From an uncultured Sphingobium sp. (lineage in GTDB: Bacteria > Pseudomonadota > Alphaproteobacteria > Sphingomonadales > Sphingomonadaceae), in contig CAMPHJ010000001.1 of the NCBI GenBank assembly GCA_946885845.1, positions 186,001-250,000 of the forward strand: DNA of 64,000 nt. The letters run 5' to 3'. Below are positions 38,745-48,635 of this stretch, piece after piece. The notes beneath the pieces are model-generated. The model did no database searches. It was given only the letters and a program-made list of their open reading frames with translations, and was not told the origin of the DNA. Numbering within the stretch: the stretch's first letter is position 1; each line of letters starts with the position of its first letter. Both the position numbers and the translations under genes were made by a program.

Positions 38745-41700
38745 CTAATCGTCACTCGCGGCTTGGGGCGAATCCTTCAGTGCCGAGTCAAGCCGCCTGC
38801 CCACGGTTTGCGGTGAAACGGTTCGCCCCGCAACCCGCGAATAGAGGATGGGGATCAGGAACAGCGTGATCAGCGTCGCCAGTGAAACGCCGGACACGAC
38901 CACGACGCCGATCGACTGGCGCGCGGCAGCGCCCGCGCCGCCCCGGATGACCAGGGGAAGGGCCCCGACCACCGTTGCAATCGACGTCATCAGGATGGGG
39001 CGCAGGCGGCGCGCCGCTGCCTGCCTGATGGCTTGCCCGATTTCCTGCCCTTCGTCGCGCAGTTGGTTGGCGAACTCAACGATCAGGATGCCGTTCTTGG
39101 CTGCCAGACCTACCAGCATGACAATGCCGATTTGACTATAGAGGTTGATCGACCCGCCACTTAGCGCCAGCCCCAGCACGCCACCTGCCACCGCCAGTGG
39201 AACCGTGGCGATGATGACGCCGGGATGGACGAAGCTTTCGAACTGGGCGGCAAGCAACAAATATACGATCAGGATCGTCAGCCCGAACACCAACCAGATT
39301 GACCCGCCTGTTTCCTGTAACGATTGGCTTTCACCCCGATAGCCAATGGCGAGTATTTCAGGCGACTGGCGCGCTTGATCCTCAAGATAGGTGAGCGCTT
39401 CACCCAGAGAATAGCCGGGCGCAAGCCCCGCCGACAAGGTGATGGCCCTCAATTTATTATAGCGGTTGAGCTGGCGCGGCCCGGCGACTTCGCTCACCGT
39501 CACCACCGCCGACAGCGGCACCAGCGCGCCCGTGCGGCTGCGCACCTGGATACGTTCCAGGTCGGCAAGGGTCTGCCGCCCTTCCTTTTCCGCCTGGATC
39601 AGCACGCGATATTCCTCGCCGCGATCGACGTAAGTGGTGACCCGGCGCGAACCGAGCAGGGTTTGCAGCGCTTGACTGATGTCGTTTGCCGATATGCCCA
39701 AATCCCCCGCGCGCTGTTGGTCCACCTCCACCCGCATCTGTGGCTTGGTTTCCTTGAAGTCGCTGTCGAGGTTGATCAACCCCGGATTGCTCGCGGCCGC
39801 CGCCATGATCCGGTCACGGGCGGCGACCAGCCCTTCATAGGTCGATCCGGTGAGCACGACATTCACCGGCAAGCCCCTGCCACGTCCAAGCCCGGAACGG
39901 GGCGCGACATTGCCGCGCACGCCAGGTTGATTCGCGATGGCCTTGTTGATCGCATCGGCGACCTCGGCGGTCGTAACCGTCCGCTCCTCCCATGGCCGCA
40001 GGAACGCGATGATATTGCCACTGTTGAAATCGTCACTGGATCCGAAGCCGCCCGGCGTGCGCGTAATCAGCACTTTGAGCTGACCGTCTTTCAGCAACGG
40101 CGACAAATCATCCTCCAGCCCGCGCATATAGGCCTGCATCCGGTCGAAACCCGTTCCTTCGGGAGCGGTAATCTGGCCGTCCGCGACGCCTGTGTCTTCG
40201 GCTGGCGCCAGTTCGTTGGGCAATGTCATGAACACAGCGCCCGCAGCGCCCAGGAACACAGCGAGAGCGATCAGCGCGACAAAAGGCCGCCTAAGCGCTT
40301 TGTCGAGCAGTCGGGAATAAGCCCGTTCGAGCGACTGAAAACGATTGTCCACCCATTTGGCCAGCCGCCCGCGCTCACTGTGTCGCAGCAGTTTTGAACA
40401 GAGCATCGGGGCAAGGCTGAGTGAGATGAAACCTGAAAAGGCGATGGCCGCGATCATTGCAATCGCCAGTTCACGGAACAAGAGGCCGGTCTGCCCGGCC
40501 AGGAACATCACGGGCACGAACACCGCGCAGACCACCAACGTCGTCGAGATAATCGCAAAGCCCACCTGCCGAGTGCCGAGATATGCGGCGACCAATGGGT
40601 CTTCCCCCTGTTCGACCCGGTGATAGACATTTTCCAGGACGACGATGGCGTCATCGACGACAAGACCGATGGCAAGTACGAACGCCAGCAAGGTCAGCAG
40701 ATTGATCGACAGGCCAGCCATCCACAGCACCGCGCACGTAGCGAGGAGGCAGATCGGCACCGTGACCGACGGAATGATGGTCGCCCGCATCGACCCCAGG
40801 AACAGGAAGATGACGAGGATCACCAGAATCGCGGCTTCCAGCAGCGTATCGTAGACATTCTCGATGGCCCGGCTGATGAACAGCGACTCATCCGAACCGA
40901 TGTTCACCACCATCCCTTCTGGCAGGTCGGGACGGATCTGTTCGATCAATGCCTTGGCCCGGTCGGCGACATCCAGCGTGTTCGCCCCCGACTGGCGAAC
41001 GATCCCCAAGCCCACCGCTGTGGCTTGGTTGGCACGGAAGGACACATAGGGATTTTCCGGCCCCTCCTCTATCCGCGCCACGTCGCCCAATTTCACCTGA
41101 TAGCCGTCAGTGCCCCGGCCGACGACGAGCTGCGCAAATTGATCGGGCGTCGAAAAGGCGCGCTCGACACGCAGCGTCTGATTCTGGTCCTTCGATTCAA
41201 AACGACCGGCGGGCAGTTCCACATTCTGGGCACGCAGGGCGGATTCGATGTCGGCAGGCGTTAGCGAAAAAGCGGCAAGCCTTTCCGCATTCAGCCAGAT
41301 ACGGGTCGCGGGTCGCTGGTCGCCGCCGCCGTTCACGCGCGCCACTCCGTTGATGGCGGCAAAACGGTCAACGATGTTGCGGTCGAGATAATCGGCAATC
41401 TGGACCGGGGACCATCCGGGCCTGCTGAAAGTAATGTACATGATCGGCCGCGCATCGGCGTCGACCTTGCGAATTTCGGGCGCGATCGCGTCTTCCGGCA
41501 AATCTTCGATCACCGCGCCGACCCGGTCGCGCACGTCGTTGGCGGAGGAATCTATGTCGCGGGACGGATCGAATTCGATGCTGATCGTCGACGTGCCATC
41601 ACGCGACGCAGAGGTTATGTTGCGGATGCCCTGAACGCCGGCGACCGAATCCTCCAATATCTGGGTGATGCGGGTTTCGACGACCGACGCCGCCGCGCCC

Positions 41701-41855
41701 GTATAGGTGGTCTCCACCGACACGATGGGTGGATCGGTATCGGGATATTCACGAACCGACAGGCTGATATAACCAACGATGCCCACGATGCACATCAGCA
41801 CGGCGATCACCGCCGCAAAGACCGGGCGGCGAACGGACAGGTCGGACAATTGCAT
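38745..41855 (-). CDS. RND efflux pump inner membrane permease
   Basis: A full-length (1036-residue) HAE1-type RND transporter that exports hydrophobic compounds by proton antiport. The N-terminus (LSDLSVRRPVFAAVIAVLM), the porter-domain repeat structure and twelve membrane helices are recognisable. The proton relay is intact as VLAIGLVVDDAIVVLENVYH in helix 4, and the second-half GLAAKNGILIVEFANQL is present. Substrates cannot be told. It follows the adaptor gene by 11 bases; no outer membrane channel gene is in the window, so a TolC-type partner must come from elsewhere. Confidence 0.94.
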   Translation of the reverse strand: MQLSDLSVRRPVFAAVIAVLMCIVGIVGYISLSVREYPDTDPPIVSVETTYTGAAASVVETRITQILEDSVAGVQGIRNITSASRDGTSTISIEFDPSRDIDSSANDVRDRVGAVIEDLPEDAIAPEIRKVDADARPIMYITFSRPGWSPVQIADYLDRNIVDRFAAINGVARVNGGGDQRPATRIWLNAERLAAFSLTPADIESALRAQNVELPAGRFESKDQNQTLRVERAFSTPDQFAQLVVGRGTDGYQVKLGDVARIEEGPENPYVSFRANQATAVGLGIVRQSGANTLDVADRAKALIEQIRPDLPEGMVVNIGSDESLFISRAIENVYDTLLEAAILVILVIFLFLGSMRATIIPSVTVPICLLATCAVLWMAGLSINLLTLLAFVLAIGLVVDDAIVVLENVYHRVEQGEDPLVAAYLGTRQVGFAIISTTLVVCAVFVPVMFLAGQTGLLFRELAIAMIAAIAFSGFISLSLAPMLCSKLLRHSERGRLAKWVDNRFQSLERAYSRLLDKALRRPFVALIALAVFLGAAGAVFMTLPNELAPAEDTGVADGQITAPEGTGFDRMQAYMRGLEDDLSPLLKDGQLKVLITRTPGGFGSSDDFNSGNIIAFLRPWEERTVTTAEVADAINKAIANQPGVRGNVAPRSGLGRGRGLPVNVVLTGSTYEGLVAARDRIMAAAASNPGLINLDSDFKETKPQMRVEVDQQRAGDLGISANDISQALQTLLGSRRVTTYVDRGEEYRVLIQAEKEGRQTLADLERIQVRSRTGALVPLSAVVTVSEVAGPRQLNRYNKLRAITLSAGLAPGYSLGEALTYLEDQARQSPEILAIGYRGESQSLQETGGSIWLVFGLTILIVYLLLAAQFESFVHPGVIIATVPLAVAGGVLGLALSGGSINLYSQIGIVMLVGLAAKNGILIVEFANQLRDEGQEIGQAIRQAAARRLRPILMTSIATVVGALPLVIRGGAGAAARQSIGVVVVSGVSLATLITLFLIPILYSRVAGRTVSPQTVGRRLDSALKDSPQAASDD

Positions 41856-41866
41856 CGGCCTGTCCT

Positions 41867-42931
41867 TCAGCTACCGGCCGCGGGACGATCCGCAACTTTG
41901 GGGCGGGGCTTCGCATCTTCACCGACCAGGCGCACTGGAGCGCCATCGTTCAACTTGACGACGCCCTCGGTTACCACCCTTTGCCCCGGTTCTACGCCGC
42001 TCAATATCTCGACAAGGCCGTTCTGGCGAATGCCGGTCTCCACCTTAACCCGCTTCGCCTTTCCCTCCGCCACGATGAAAAGATAGCGATTGTCGCCGTC
42101 CCCTACCACCGCCAGCTCAGGCACCGCGAGCGATTGGCGTTGCCGCGCGATCACGCTGACCGTCAGCAACATACCCGGCTTCAGCATCCGATCCGGGTTG
42201 GACAGGATTGCCCGGACCCTGACGGCACGGGTCGCCGGGTCGATCACCGGGTCGATCGTGGCGATGGCGCCGGAAAAGGGCCGATCGGGATAAGCGGATG
42301 AGACCGCCTTGATCGGCTGATCTTCGCGGATCAGCGATAGGCGGGTTTCCGGCACGGTGAAATCCAGCTTGATGCGTGAAATGTCGCTGACCGTGGCGAT
42401 TGCCGTGCCAGCGCTCACAATCGCGCCGGGCGACACGGTGCGCAGGCTGACCCAGCCAGCAAAAGGCGCGCGGATGACCCGGTCGCCAATGGAGGCACGG
42501 GCCAGTTGCGCACTGGCTCGGGCAGAATTCGCGGCTGCGACCTGCTGGTCCAGGCTGGCGGATGTCGCAAAGCCTCTATCTTTGAGCGCTTGAATCCGTT
42601 TCAGCTGCTGGCTTGCTTGCAATGCCTGCGCTTCGGCAGCGGCCAGCTCCGCCCGTTCTTGCCCTACAGCAAGGGTCGCGATCACTTGTCCGCGGCTGAC
42701 GTGGGCGCCGTCGGCAAAATTGATGGATGTGATCCGTTCCGTCACGGGTGCGGACAGCACGACCTGTTCATTGGCGAGTGCGGTGCCGACCGCTTCCAGA
42801 TTGTCGGTGAAGGTAGCGCGCTGAATGGGCTGCGCCTCGACAAGCGCGGCGGGGCGGGGCTTGTTTTCCGGTTCCCCGTCGCAGGATGCGAGGATCAGGG
42901 CAGAAAGGAACAGGAACGGGATGGAGCGCAT
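41867..42931 (-). CDS. RND efflux pump periplasmic adaptor (lipoprotein)
   Basis: A 354-residue membrane fusion protein. The N-terminus MRSIPFLFLSALILASCDGE has a signal peptide with lipobox LASC, so the mature protein is probably anchored by lipid on Cys17. The usual parts follow: a lipoyl-like half, an alpha-hairpin (AELAAAEAQALQASQQLKRI to AASIGD-like region, about 95-150), the second lipoyl half (IRAPFAGWVSLRTVSPGAIV) and beta-barrel and membrane-proximal domains. It links the permease to an outer membrane channel and heads the minus-strand run down to the asparaginase-like gene. Confidence 0.92.
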   Translation of the reverse strand: MRSIPFLFLSALILASCDGEPENKPRPAALVEAQPIQRATFTDNLEAVGTALANEQVVLSAPVTERITSINFADGAHVSRGQVIATLAVGQERAELAAAEAQALQASQQLKRIQALKDRGFATSASLDQQVAAANSARASAQLARASIGDRVIRAPFAGWVSLRTVSPGAIVSAGTAIATVSDISRIKLDFTVPETRLSLIREDQPIKAVSSAYPDRPFSGAIATIDPVIDPATRAVRVRAILSNPDRMLKPGMLLTVSVIARQRQSLAVPELAVVGDGDNRYLFIVAEGKAKRVKVETGIRQNGLVEILSGVEPGQRVVTEGVVKLNDGAPVRLVGEDAKPRPKVADRPAAGS

Positions 42932-43019
42932 GAGAAAGGGCTAGCGAGCCTTTGCGGACGAGACAACCGGGGGATTTGTCGCGAAATGTAACGTTTTGTC
43001 ATTCGATTTGGTGGCGAGG

Positions 43020-43757
43020 TTAATCGCGAAACCGTGAATGAATCAGGAATTCGATGTTGCCTTGCGGTCCGGTGATCGGGCTGGGGGTGATGCCGGTGAC
43101 GGTCCAGCCCTGGGCTGTCAGCCAGATTCTCACTTGTTCACAGACTCGTTCATGCACTTGCGGGTCGCGCACGACGCCGCCCTTGCCCACTTCATCCCGC
43201 CCCGCTTCGAACTGCGGTTTGATGAGAGCGGCCAGCTGCGCGCCGGGGCGAGCGAAACCGAGGGGGCGTTCCAGCACCTTGGCCAGCGAGATGAAGCTGG
43301 CGTCGCACACGATGATGTCCACCGTTTCGGGGATATGGTCGGCGGTCAGGATCCGGGCGCTGGTCTGTTCATGCACGATGACGCGCGGGTCGGATCGCAG
43401 TTTCCAGGCGAGCTGGTTCGTGCCGCTGTCGACCGCATAGACGCGCGCTGCGCCGTTGCTGAGCAGCACGTCGGTAAAGCCGCCAGTGGAGCTGCCCACG
43501 TCAATCGCGACCATGCCGGTCACGTCGATGCCGAAATGGTCGATCGCATGGGCAAGCTTGATCCCGCCGCGCGACACCCAGGGATGATCCCGTCCCCGGA
43601 CATCCAGCACCGCATCCTGGGCGACCTGCTGCCCGGCCTTCTCCACTTTCCTGTCGCCAAGGAACACGAGGCCCGCGAGGATCAACGCCTGTGCCCGCGC
43701 CCGGCTTTCGGCGAGGCCCCTGTCCACCAGCAGCTGGTCGGCGCGCAGCTTTGCCAT
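43020..43757 (-). CDS. tlyA: TlyA family rRNA (cytidine-2'-O)-methyltransferase
   Basis: A 245-residue protein with an N-terminal S4 RNA-binding domain (RADQLLVDRGLAESRARAQALILAG) and an FtsJ-like methyltransferase domain (VAIDVGSSTGGFTDVLLSNGA as the SAM loop, CDASFISL, ALIKPQFEAGRDEVGKGG). TlyA methylates 16S and 23S rRNA; older annotations call it hemolysin A. Its ATG overlaps the stop of the DsbD-like gene as TGATG, so the two are translated together. Confidence 0.93.
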   Translation of the reverse strand: MAKLRADQLLVDRGLAESRARAQALILAGLVFLGDRKVEKAGQQVAQDAVLDVRGRDHPWVSRGGIKLAHAIDHFGIDVTGMVAIDVGSSTGGFTDVLLSNGAARVYAVDSGTNQLAWKLRSDPRVIVHEQTSARILTADHIPETVDIIVCDASFISLAKVLERPLGFARPGAQLAALIKPQFEAGRDEVGKGGVVRDPQVHERVCEQVRIWLTAQGWTVTGITPSPITGPQGNIEFLIHSRFRD

Positions 43758-45784
43758 CAGCGCACCAGCCCCGTCAGAGTGGCGGGCGTCAGCAATTGCG
43801 GCAGGACCAGCGCGTCCCTGCCCGGCGCGTACCAGAGATAGAGCGGCACGCCAGACCGGCCCCGCGCCTCCAAAAAGCGGGTGATGGCGGGATCGGCATT
43901 GGTCCAGTCGCCAGCCATCACCGTCACGCCGCCCTTCGCGAAGGCGTCGCGCGTTTCCGCCCGGTCGATGGCGGCGGCTTCATTGACTTTGCACGTCAGG
44001 CACCAGTCGGCGGTGAAGTAGAGGAAAACCGGCTTTCCCTGTGCGCGCAGACTGGCCAGCCGCGCTTCATCAAAGGGGATGGCCGTGCCATCCACGGCGG
44101 CGGTGGCAGTGGCGGGCGTCCGGCCGGGCAGCAGGACGATGCCCGCGCCCAGCAGCAGCGCCGCGCCCAGCGCCACGACCAAGCCGCCCCTTCTGCCCCG
44201 TTGCTGGCGAACGCCCAGCCACCAGAGCAGAAGGCCGAGCGCCAAAGCCACGCCAAGGCCGGTGGTGATGGCCGCAACACCCCGCTGCTGCCCCAGCAAC
44301 CATGCTAGGCCAAGCGCGGTGATGAACATCGGCACGGACAGGATTTTCTGGAATGTTTCCATCCAGCCCCCCGGCTGCGGCAGGCGGCGGCGCAGCGAAG
44401 GCGCCCAGGCGAGCAGGACGAAGGGCGCGGCAAGGCCGATCCCCAATCCGGCGAAAAGCGCCAGAGCAGCTGGCACCGGCAGCACCAGCGCCGCGCCCAT
44501 CGCCGCGCCCATGAATGGCCCGGTGCAGGGCGTTGCAACAAAAGCGACCAGCGCGCCGGTCCAGAATGCGCCCACGACGCCCCCCCTGCCCGCCAGCCTT
44601 TCGCCACCGCCAAAGCCGCCAAGCTGAAACAGCCCGGCCAGATTGAGCGCGATCGCCGTCACCAGCAGCAACAGCAGCAGGATGACGCGCGGGTCCTGCA
44701 ACTGAAATGCCCAGCCGACGGCGGCCCCCGCTGCGCGAAGCCCCAACAGCGAACCGCCCAGGATCAAACAGGTCAGCACCACGCCCGCGCCATAGGCCAG
44801 CGCTTCGCGGCGCACCGCGCCTTCATCCCCGCCTGCCCGCGCGAGCTTCAGCGCCTTGAGCGCCAATATCGGAAAGACACAGGGCATGATGTTGAGCAGC
44901 AAGCCCCCCAGCACAGCGCCCGCCAAGGCGATCAGCGTGGTCCGCAGCGTACCGCTTTTGGCTGCCGGCACGTCGCCGGGTCGTGCGGTCAACAGGAAAC
45001 CGACATGATCGCCGGTGCGTAAAACCGCGTTGATGGTCCCGCCCTTGAAATCTTCCCCGGCATCGGTTTCCAGCAACAGGCGGTCGCCTTCGCGTGTCAC
45101 GGTCTGCGGGGCGGCATAGCCGACCGCCCCTTCCGTCAGCGAAAACAGGTGAACATCGCGGGCCATCGCCTCTGTCGGAAAGGGCACCGACAGGCGGAAG
45201 CGCCCGTCGCTGATCGCATAATCGGCTTCGTTGCCAAGCGGTCGCGGCATTCGGGCGCGCCACTGGTCGAAGCGCGCCGCCATTGCGGAGCTGACCGTCC
45301 CGTCGCCCGCCCGAAGATTGAGCGCCAGATCAGCGCTTTCCGGGACGCAAACCTTGTCCGTGCAGGCCAGCCATTCCGCCCTGCCCCGGATGGGGAGCAG
45401 GGTTCCAGGCCGGACGTCCGCCGCGACGCTGATCGGCGCGAGCAGAGCATAAGGCCCTTCATAAACATGGTTCATCAGCCCGGATATCAGCAGCGTTTCC
45501 GGCACCGGGTAGCGTAGCGCGCCGATGGTGACGCCTTTGGGCAGCGTCCATTTAACGGTCATGCCGACGCCTGCATCGCCCGGATTTTCCCAATAGCCGT
45601 GCCACCCCGCATCCGGCGTCATGGAAAAGGCGATGCTGCTGGTCCGGCCCGGCGCTGGCGCGGGCGTTTCCGCCACCAACGTCGCGCTGATATGCGTGTC
45701 GCGGGTCGCAAAAGCGCCCTGCGCGCCCGCCGTCGAAGCGGTGACGAGCGCCAACGTCATCAGAAGGACATGAAAAATCCGCAT
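43757..45784 (-). CDS. DsbD-family thiol:disulfide interchange protein
   Basis: A 675-residue membrane protein with a signal peptide (MRIFHVLLMTLALVTASTAGAQG), a periplasmic DsbC/ScsB-like domain to about 270 and eight hydrophobic segments. In the membrane part, PCVFPILALKALKLAR and ATPCTGPFMGAAMG place the transmembrane cysteines. A C-terminal thioredoxin domain carries FTADWCLTCKVNE. It should carry electrons from cytoplasmic thioredoxin to periplasmic proteins such as cytochrome c maturation or ScsC-type partners. ATG 45784 follows AGAGG and starts a clean signal peptide; a longer reading to 45841 lacks one. Confidence 0.88.
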   Translation of the reverse strand: MRIFHVLLMTLALVTASTAGAQGAFATRDTHISATLVAETPAPAPGRTSSIAFSMTPDAGWHGYWENPGDAGVGMTVKWTLPKGVTIGALRYPVPETLLISGLMNHVYEGPYALLAPISVAADVRPGTLLPIRGRAEWLACTDKVCVPESADLALNLRAGDGTVSSAMAARFDQWRARMPRPLGNEADYAISDGRFRLSVPFPTEAMARDVHLFSLTEGAVGYAAPQTVTREGDRLLLETDAGEDFKGGTINAVLRTGDHVGFLLTARPGDVPAAKSGTLRTTLIALAGAVLGGLLLNIMPCVFPILALKALKLARAGGDEGAVRREALAYGAGVVLTCLILGGSLLGLRAAGAAVGWAFQLQDPRVILLLLLLVTAIALNLAGLFQLGGFGGGERLAGRGGVVGAFWTGALVAFVATPCTGPFMGAAMGAALVLPVPAALALFAGLGIGLAAPFVLLAWAPSLRRRLPQPGGWMETFQKILSVPMFITALGLAWLLGQQRGVAAITTGLGVALALGLLLWWLGVRQQRGRRGGLVVALGAALLLGAGIVLLPGRTPATATAAVDGTAIPFDEARLASLRAQGKPVFLYFTADWCLTCKVNEAAAIDRAETRDAFAKGGVTVMAGDWTNADPAITRFLEARGRSGVPLYLWYAPGRDALVLPQLLTPATLTGLVR

Positions 45785-45862
45785 CGGGCCTCTGGTCGGG
45801 TGAACGGCTTTTGGGCTAGGTCCGCCTGCATTCGCCGTCAAGGTCGAGGAGGGGTTCTTTCA

Positions 45863-47512
45863 ATGATCAAAAAAGTCCTGGCAGCACTGATCCTGACCAC
45901 CAGCGCGCCTGTGATTGCCCAGACTGCGGCGCAGCCGACCGCCGCGACGCCCGCGCCCCGGCTGATCGTCGCCATCGCCGTCGATCAATTTTCCGCCGAC
46001 CTGTTCAGCGAATATCGCCCCTATTATACGGGCGGCCTCAAACGCCTGACGCAGGGGGCCGTGTTTCCGCGGGGCTATCAAAGCCATGCCGCGACCGAAA
46101 CCTGCCCCGGTCACAGCACCATTTTGACCGGAAGCCGTCCGTCGCGCACCGGCATCATCGCCAACAGCTGGTTCGACCTGACGGCCAACCGCGCCGACAA
46201 GGTCATCTATTGCGCCGAGGATGAAAATCAGCCGGGCACCAGCAGCAACAATTATGTCGTTTCACCGATACATCTTCGCGTTCCGACACTGGGCGACCGG
46301 ATGAAGGCCGCCAACCCGGCGACGCGGGTCGTGTCCGTCGCGGGCAAGGACCGGGCGGCGGTCATGATGGGGGGGCCGAAGGCGGATCATGTCTGGTGGA
46401 TGAGTGCCAAGGGCTTTGTGAGCTATGCTGGCGTGCCTGTCCCGCCGCTGGTCCAGCAAGTGAACGCAGCCTATGCGCAGCGCATCGCGCAGGGGAATCC
46501 CGGCTTTGAACTGCCAGCACAATGTGTGGCAAAGGATTTCCCGGTCAGCATCGGCAAGGACAAGACCGTCGGCACTGGCCGTTTTGAGCGCGCAGCCGGG
46601 ACAGCGGCAAGTTTCCGTGTATCGCCCGAACTGGACGCAATGACCCTGGCATTTGCCGCCGCCGCGATCAAAAGCATGGAATTGGGTCGGCAGGCACAGA
46701 CCGACCTTATCGCCATCGGCCTGTCCGCCACGGACTATATCGGCCACAGTTACGGCACCGAGGGCACCGAAAGCTGCATCCAGATCGACCGGCTGGACCG
46801 GGAACTGGGCGCTTTCTTTGACCGGCTGGACAGTGACGGGATCGACTATGCAGTCGTGCTGACCGCCGATCATGGCGGCCATGACCTGCCTGAGCGGCAT
46901 CAGCTGAACGCCATGCCGGAAGAACAGCGGGTGGACCCTGCGCTGGCGCCTAAAGCATTGGGGCGGGCGGTTGCCGCCAGCACGGGTATCAGCGGCAAGA
47001 CCCTGATCCATGGCGACGGGCCTTCGGGTGACCTGTATTTCGACCGCAGCCTGACGCGCGCCGAGCGGGCCAAGGTGGAATCCGCGACGCTGGCCCTGCT
47101 CCGCGCCCATCGTCAGGTCGAGGTCGTATTCACCAAGGCGCAGATTGCCGCCACGCCTTCGCCGTCAGGACCGCCCGAAAGCTGGAGCCTGATTCAGGAA
47201 GCGCGCGCCAGTTTCGACCCGGAACGGTCGGGCGACCTGCTGTTGCTGCTCAAGCCGCGCGTCATGCCTATTTCCAATCCCTTTCCGGGCTATGTGGCGA
47301 CGCACGGGTCGCCGTGGGACATGGACCGTCGTGTGCCGATGTTGTTCTGGCGCAAGGGCATGCGCCCGTTCGAACAGCCGCTGGGCGTGGAAACGGCGGA
47401 TATCCTTCCGACCCTGGCTGCCCTGATCGACCTGCCCGTGCCGAAGGATGAGATTGACGGGCGCTGCCTGGACCTGATCGCGGGCGAGGGAGACAGCTGC
47501 GCGGGCAAATGA
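45863..47512 (+). CDS. Secreted alkaline phosphatase (PafA/PhoK-type)
   Basis: A 549-residue exported phosphomonoesterase of the alkaline phosphatase superfamily. It has a signal peptide (MIKKVLAALILTTSAPVIAQ) and a first metal Asp in VAIAVDQFSADL. The nucleophilic Thr (residue 80) is in ATETCPGHST rather than a Ser, typical of PafA and of Sphingomonas PhoK. Zinc ligands are in GLSATDYIGHSYG and LTADHGGHD. It should release phosphate from organic esters in the periplasm. ATG 45863 follows AGGAGGGG. It ends exactly where the converging serine acetyltransferase gene ends. No Pho box was identified. Confidence 0.9.
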   Translation: MIKKVLAALILTTSAPVIAQTAAQPTAATPAPRLIVAIAVDQFSADLFSEYRPYYTGGLKRLTQGAVFPRGYQSHAATETCPGHSTILTGSRPSRTGIIANSWFDLTANRADKVIYCAEDENQPGTSSNNYVVSPIHLRVPTLGDRMKAANPATRVVSVAGKDRAAVMMGGPKADHVWWMSAKGFVSYAGVPVPPLVQQVNAAYAQRIAQGNPGFELPAQCVAKDFPVSIGKDKTVGTGRFERAAGTAASFRVSPELDAMTLAFAAAAIKSMELGRQAQTDLIAIGLSATDYIGHSYGTEGTESCIQIDRLDRELGAFFDRLDSDGIDYAVVLTADHGGHDLPERHQLNAMPEEQRVDPALAPKALGRAVAASTGISGKTLIHGDGPSGDLYFDRSLTRAERAKVESATLALLRAHRQVEVVFTKAQIAATPSPSGPPESWSLIQEARASFDPERSGDLLLLLKPRVMPISNPFPGYVATHGSPWDMDRRVPMLFWRKGMRPFEQPLGVETADILPTLAALIDLPVPKDEIDGRCLDLIAGEGDSCAGK

Positions 47513-48523
47513 TCAGATATTGTCGGCGAATGCGCCGCCCTGTCCTTCCGCCAGGGAATGGACGCGGTGCGGCGCCGACACTTCGATGCGGCTCGTCACC
47601 TCATATTGCGCCTTGGCCTGCCGTACATTGCTGTTGGCCGGAACGCTGTCGGTCAGCCAGACATTGCCGCCGATAACAGACTTGCTGCCGATGATGATGC
47701 GCCCCAATATCGTGGCGCCCGCGTAGATCACGACGTCATCCTCTATGATGGGATGACGCGGCAGCGACTTTGCCAGCGCGCCCTTTTCGTCCGAGGGGAA
47801 GCTGCGCGCGCCCAGAGTGACGCCCTGATACAGACGCACACGTTCGCCCACGATCGCGGTTTCGCCGATGACCACGCCCGTGCCATGATCGATGAAGAAG
47901 CTGTGACCGATCCGCGCGCCGGGATGAATGTCGATGCCGGTGCGGGAATGGGCGATTTCCGAGATGATCCGGGCGACCAGCGGCGCGCCGAGTTCGTAGA
48001 GGCGGTGCGCCAGACGGTGATGGATGATCGCGAGCATCGACGGGTAGCAGATCAGCACTTCATCCACGCTGCGGGCGGCGGGATCGCCCAGAAACGCAGC
48101 CTTTACGTCGCTGTCCAGCAGGACGCGCAAGGTGGGCAGGCTTTGCGCGAAATCGTGCATGATGCGGCCGGCCTGCGCATTGGCGTCGGGGCCCGCGCTG
48201 TCCTGCACCGCGTAGAGCAGCTCAAGGCGGATTTGCGCATGGAGCCGATGGAGCGCGGTGTCGAGTGTCTGCGCAACGAAGGCGTCTTCATTATGCAGGC
48301 GGACGAAGCTGGGCCCCAGACGCAGGGGAAATAGCGCGGCGCACAGCGAGTTCATGACCTTCACCAGATTGGCGCGTGACGGAAAGCCCTCCGCGCCATA
48401 TTCGGCATGATATCGTTGTTCCTGCCGCCACTGGCTTCGTACCGCGCCCAGCTCTGTCGCCAGCCGGTCGATGTCCCAATAGCTGTCAGGGATGGGAGCT
48501 TCGCTTTCGCCCGCGTCCGTCAT
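47513..48523 (-). CDS. Serine O-acetyltransferase (EpsC-type)
   Basis: A 336-residue left-handed beta-helix acyltransferase, longer than CysE because of an N-terminal helical region of about 180 residues. The catalytic part has the family blocks HSRTGIDIHPGARIGHSFFIDHGTGVVIGE and VRLYQGVTLGARSFP. It makes O-acetylserine for cysteine synthesis. ATG 48523 follows GAGGCGCAT and is preferred to 48553, which lacks a ribosome site. No cysteine synthase gene is adjacent. Confidence 0.88.
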   Translation of the reverse strand: MTDAGESEAPIPDSYWDIDRLATELGAVRSQWRQEQRYHAEYGAEGFPSRANLVKVMNSLCAALFPLRLGPSFVRLHNEDAFVAQTLDTALHRLHAQIRLELLYAVQDSAGPDANAQAGRIMHDFAQSLPTLRVLLDSDVKAAFLGDPAARSVDEVLICYPSMLAIIHHRLAHRLYELGAPLVARIISEIAHSRTGIDIHPGARIGHSFFIDHGTGVVIGETAIVGERVRLYQGVTLGARSFPSDEKGALAKSLPRHPIIEDDVVIYAGATILGRIIIGSKSVIGGNVWLTDSVPANSNVRQAKAQYEVTSRIEVSAPHRVHSLAEGQGGAFADNI

Positions 48524-48595
48524 ATGCGCCTCGATGTTGAACAGGCACGGCATAGCCCGACATGGGGCGTTGCGATATGCGAGTTTTGCTTGGGC

Positions 48596-48622
48596 CGGGC
48601 GAGATTCTCTTTTGCTCGCCCG
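48596..48622 (-). terminator. Hairpin downstream of the two-component operon
   Basis: CGGGCGAG (48596-48603) pairs perfectly with CTCGCCCG (48615-48622). It lies just past the histidine kinase stop on the minus strand. No T-run follows. Confidence 0.45.
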
Positions 48623-48635
48623 CCGGGGTCGCCAA

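Noticed and set aside
45599..45862. An N-terminal extension of the alkaline phosphatase
   Set aside because: It is antisense to the DsbD-like gene and would bury the signal peptide that starts at ATG 45863, which has its own strong ribosome site.
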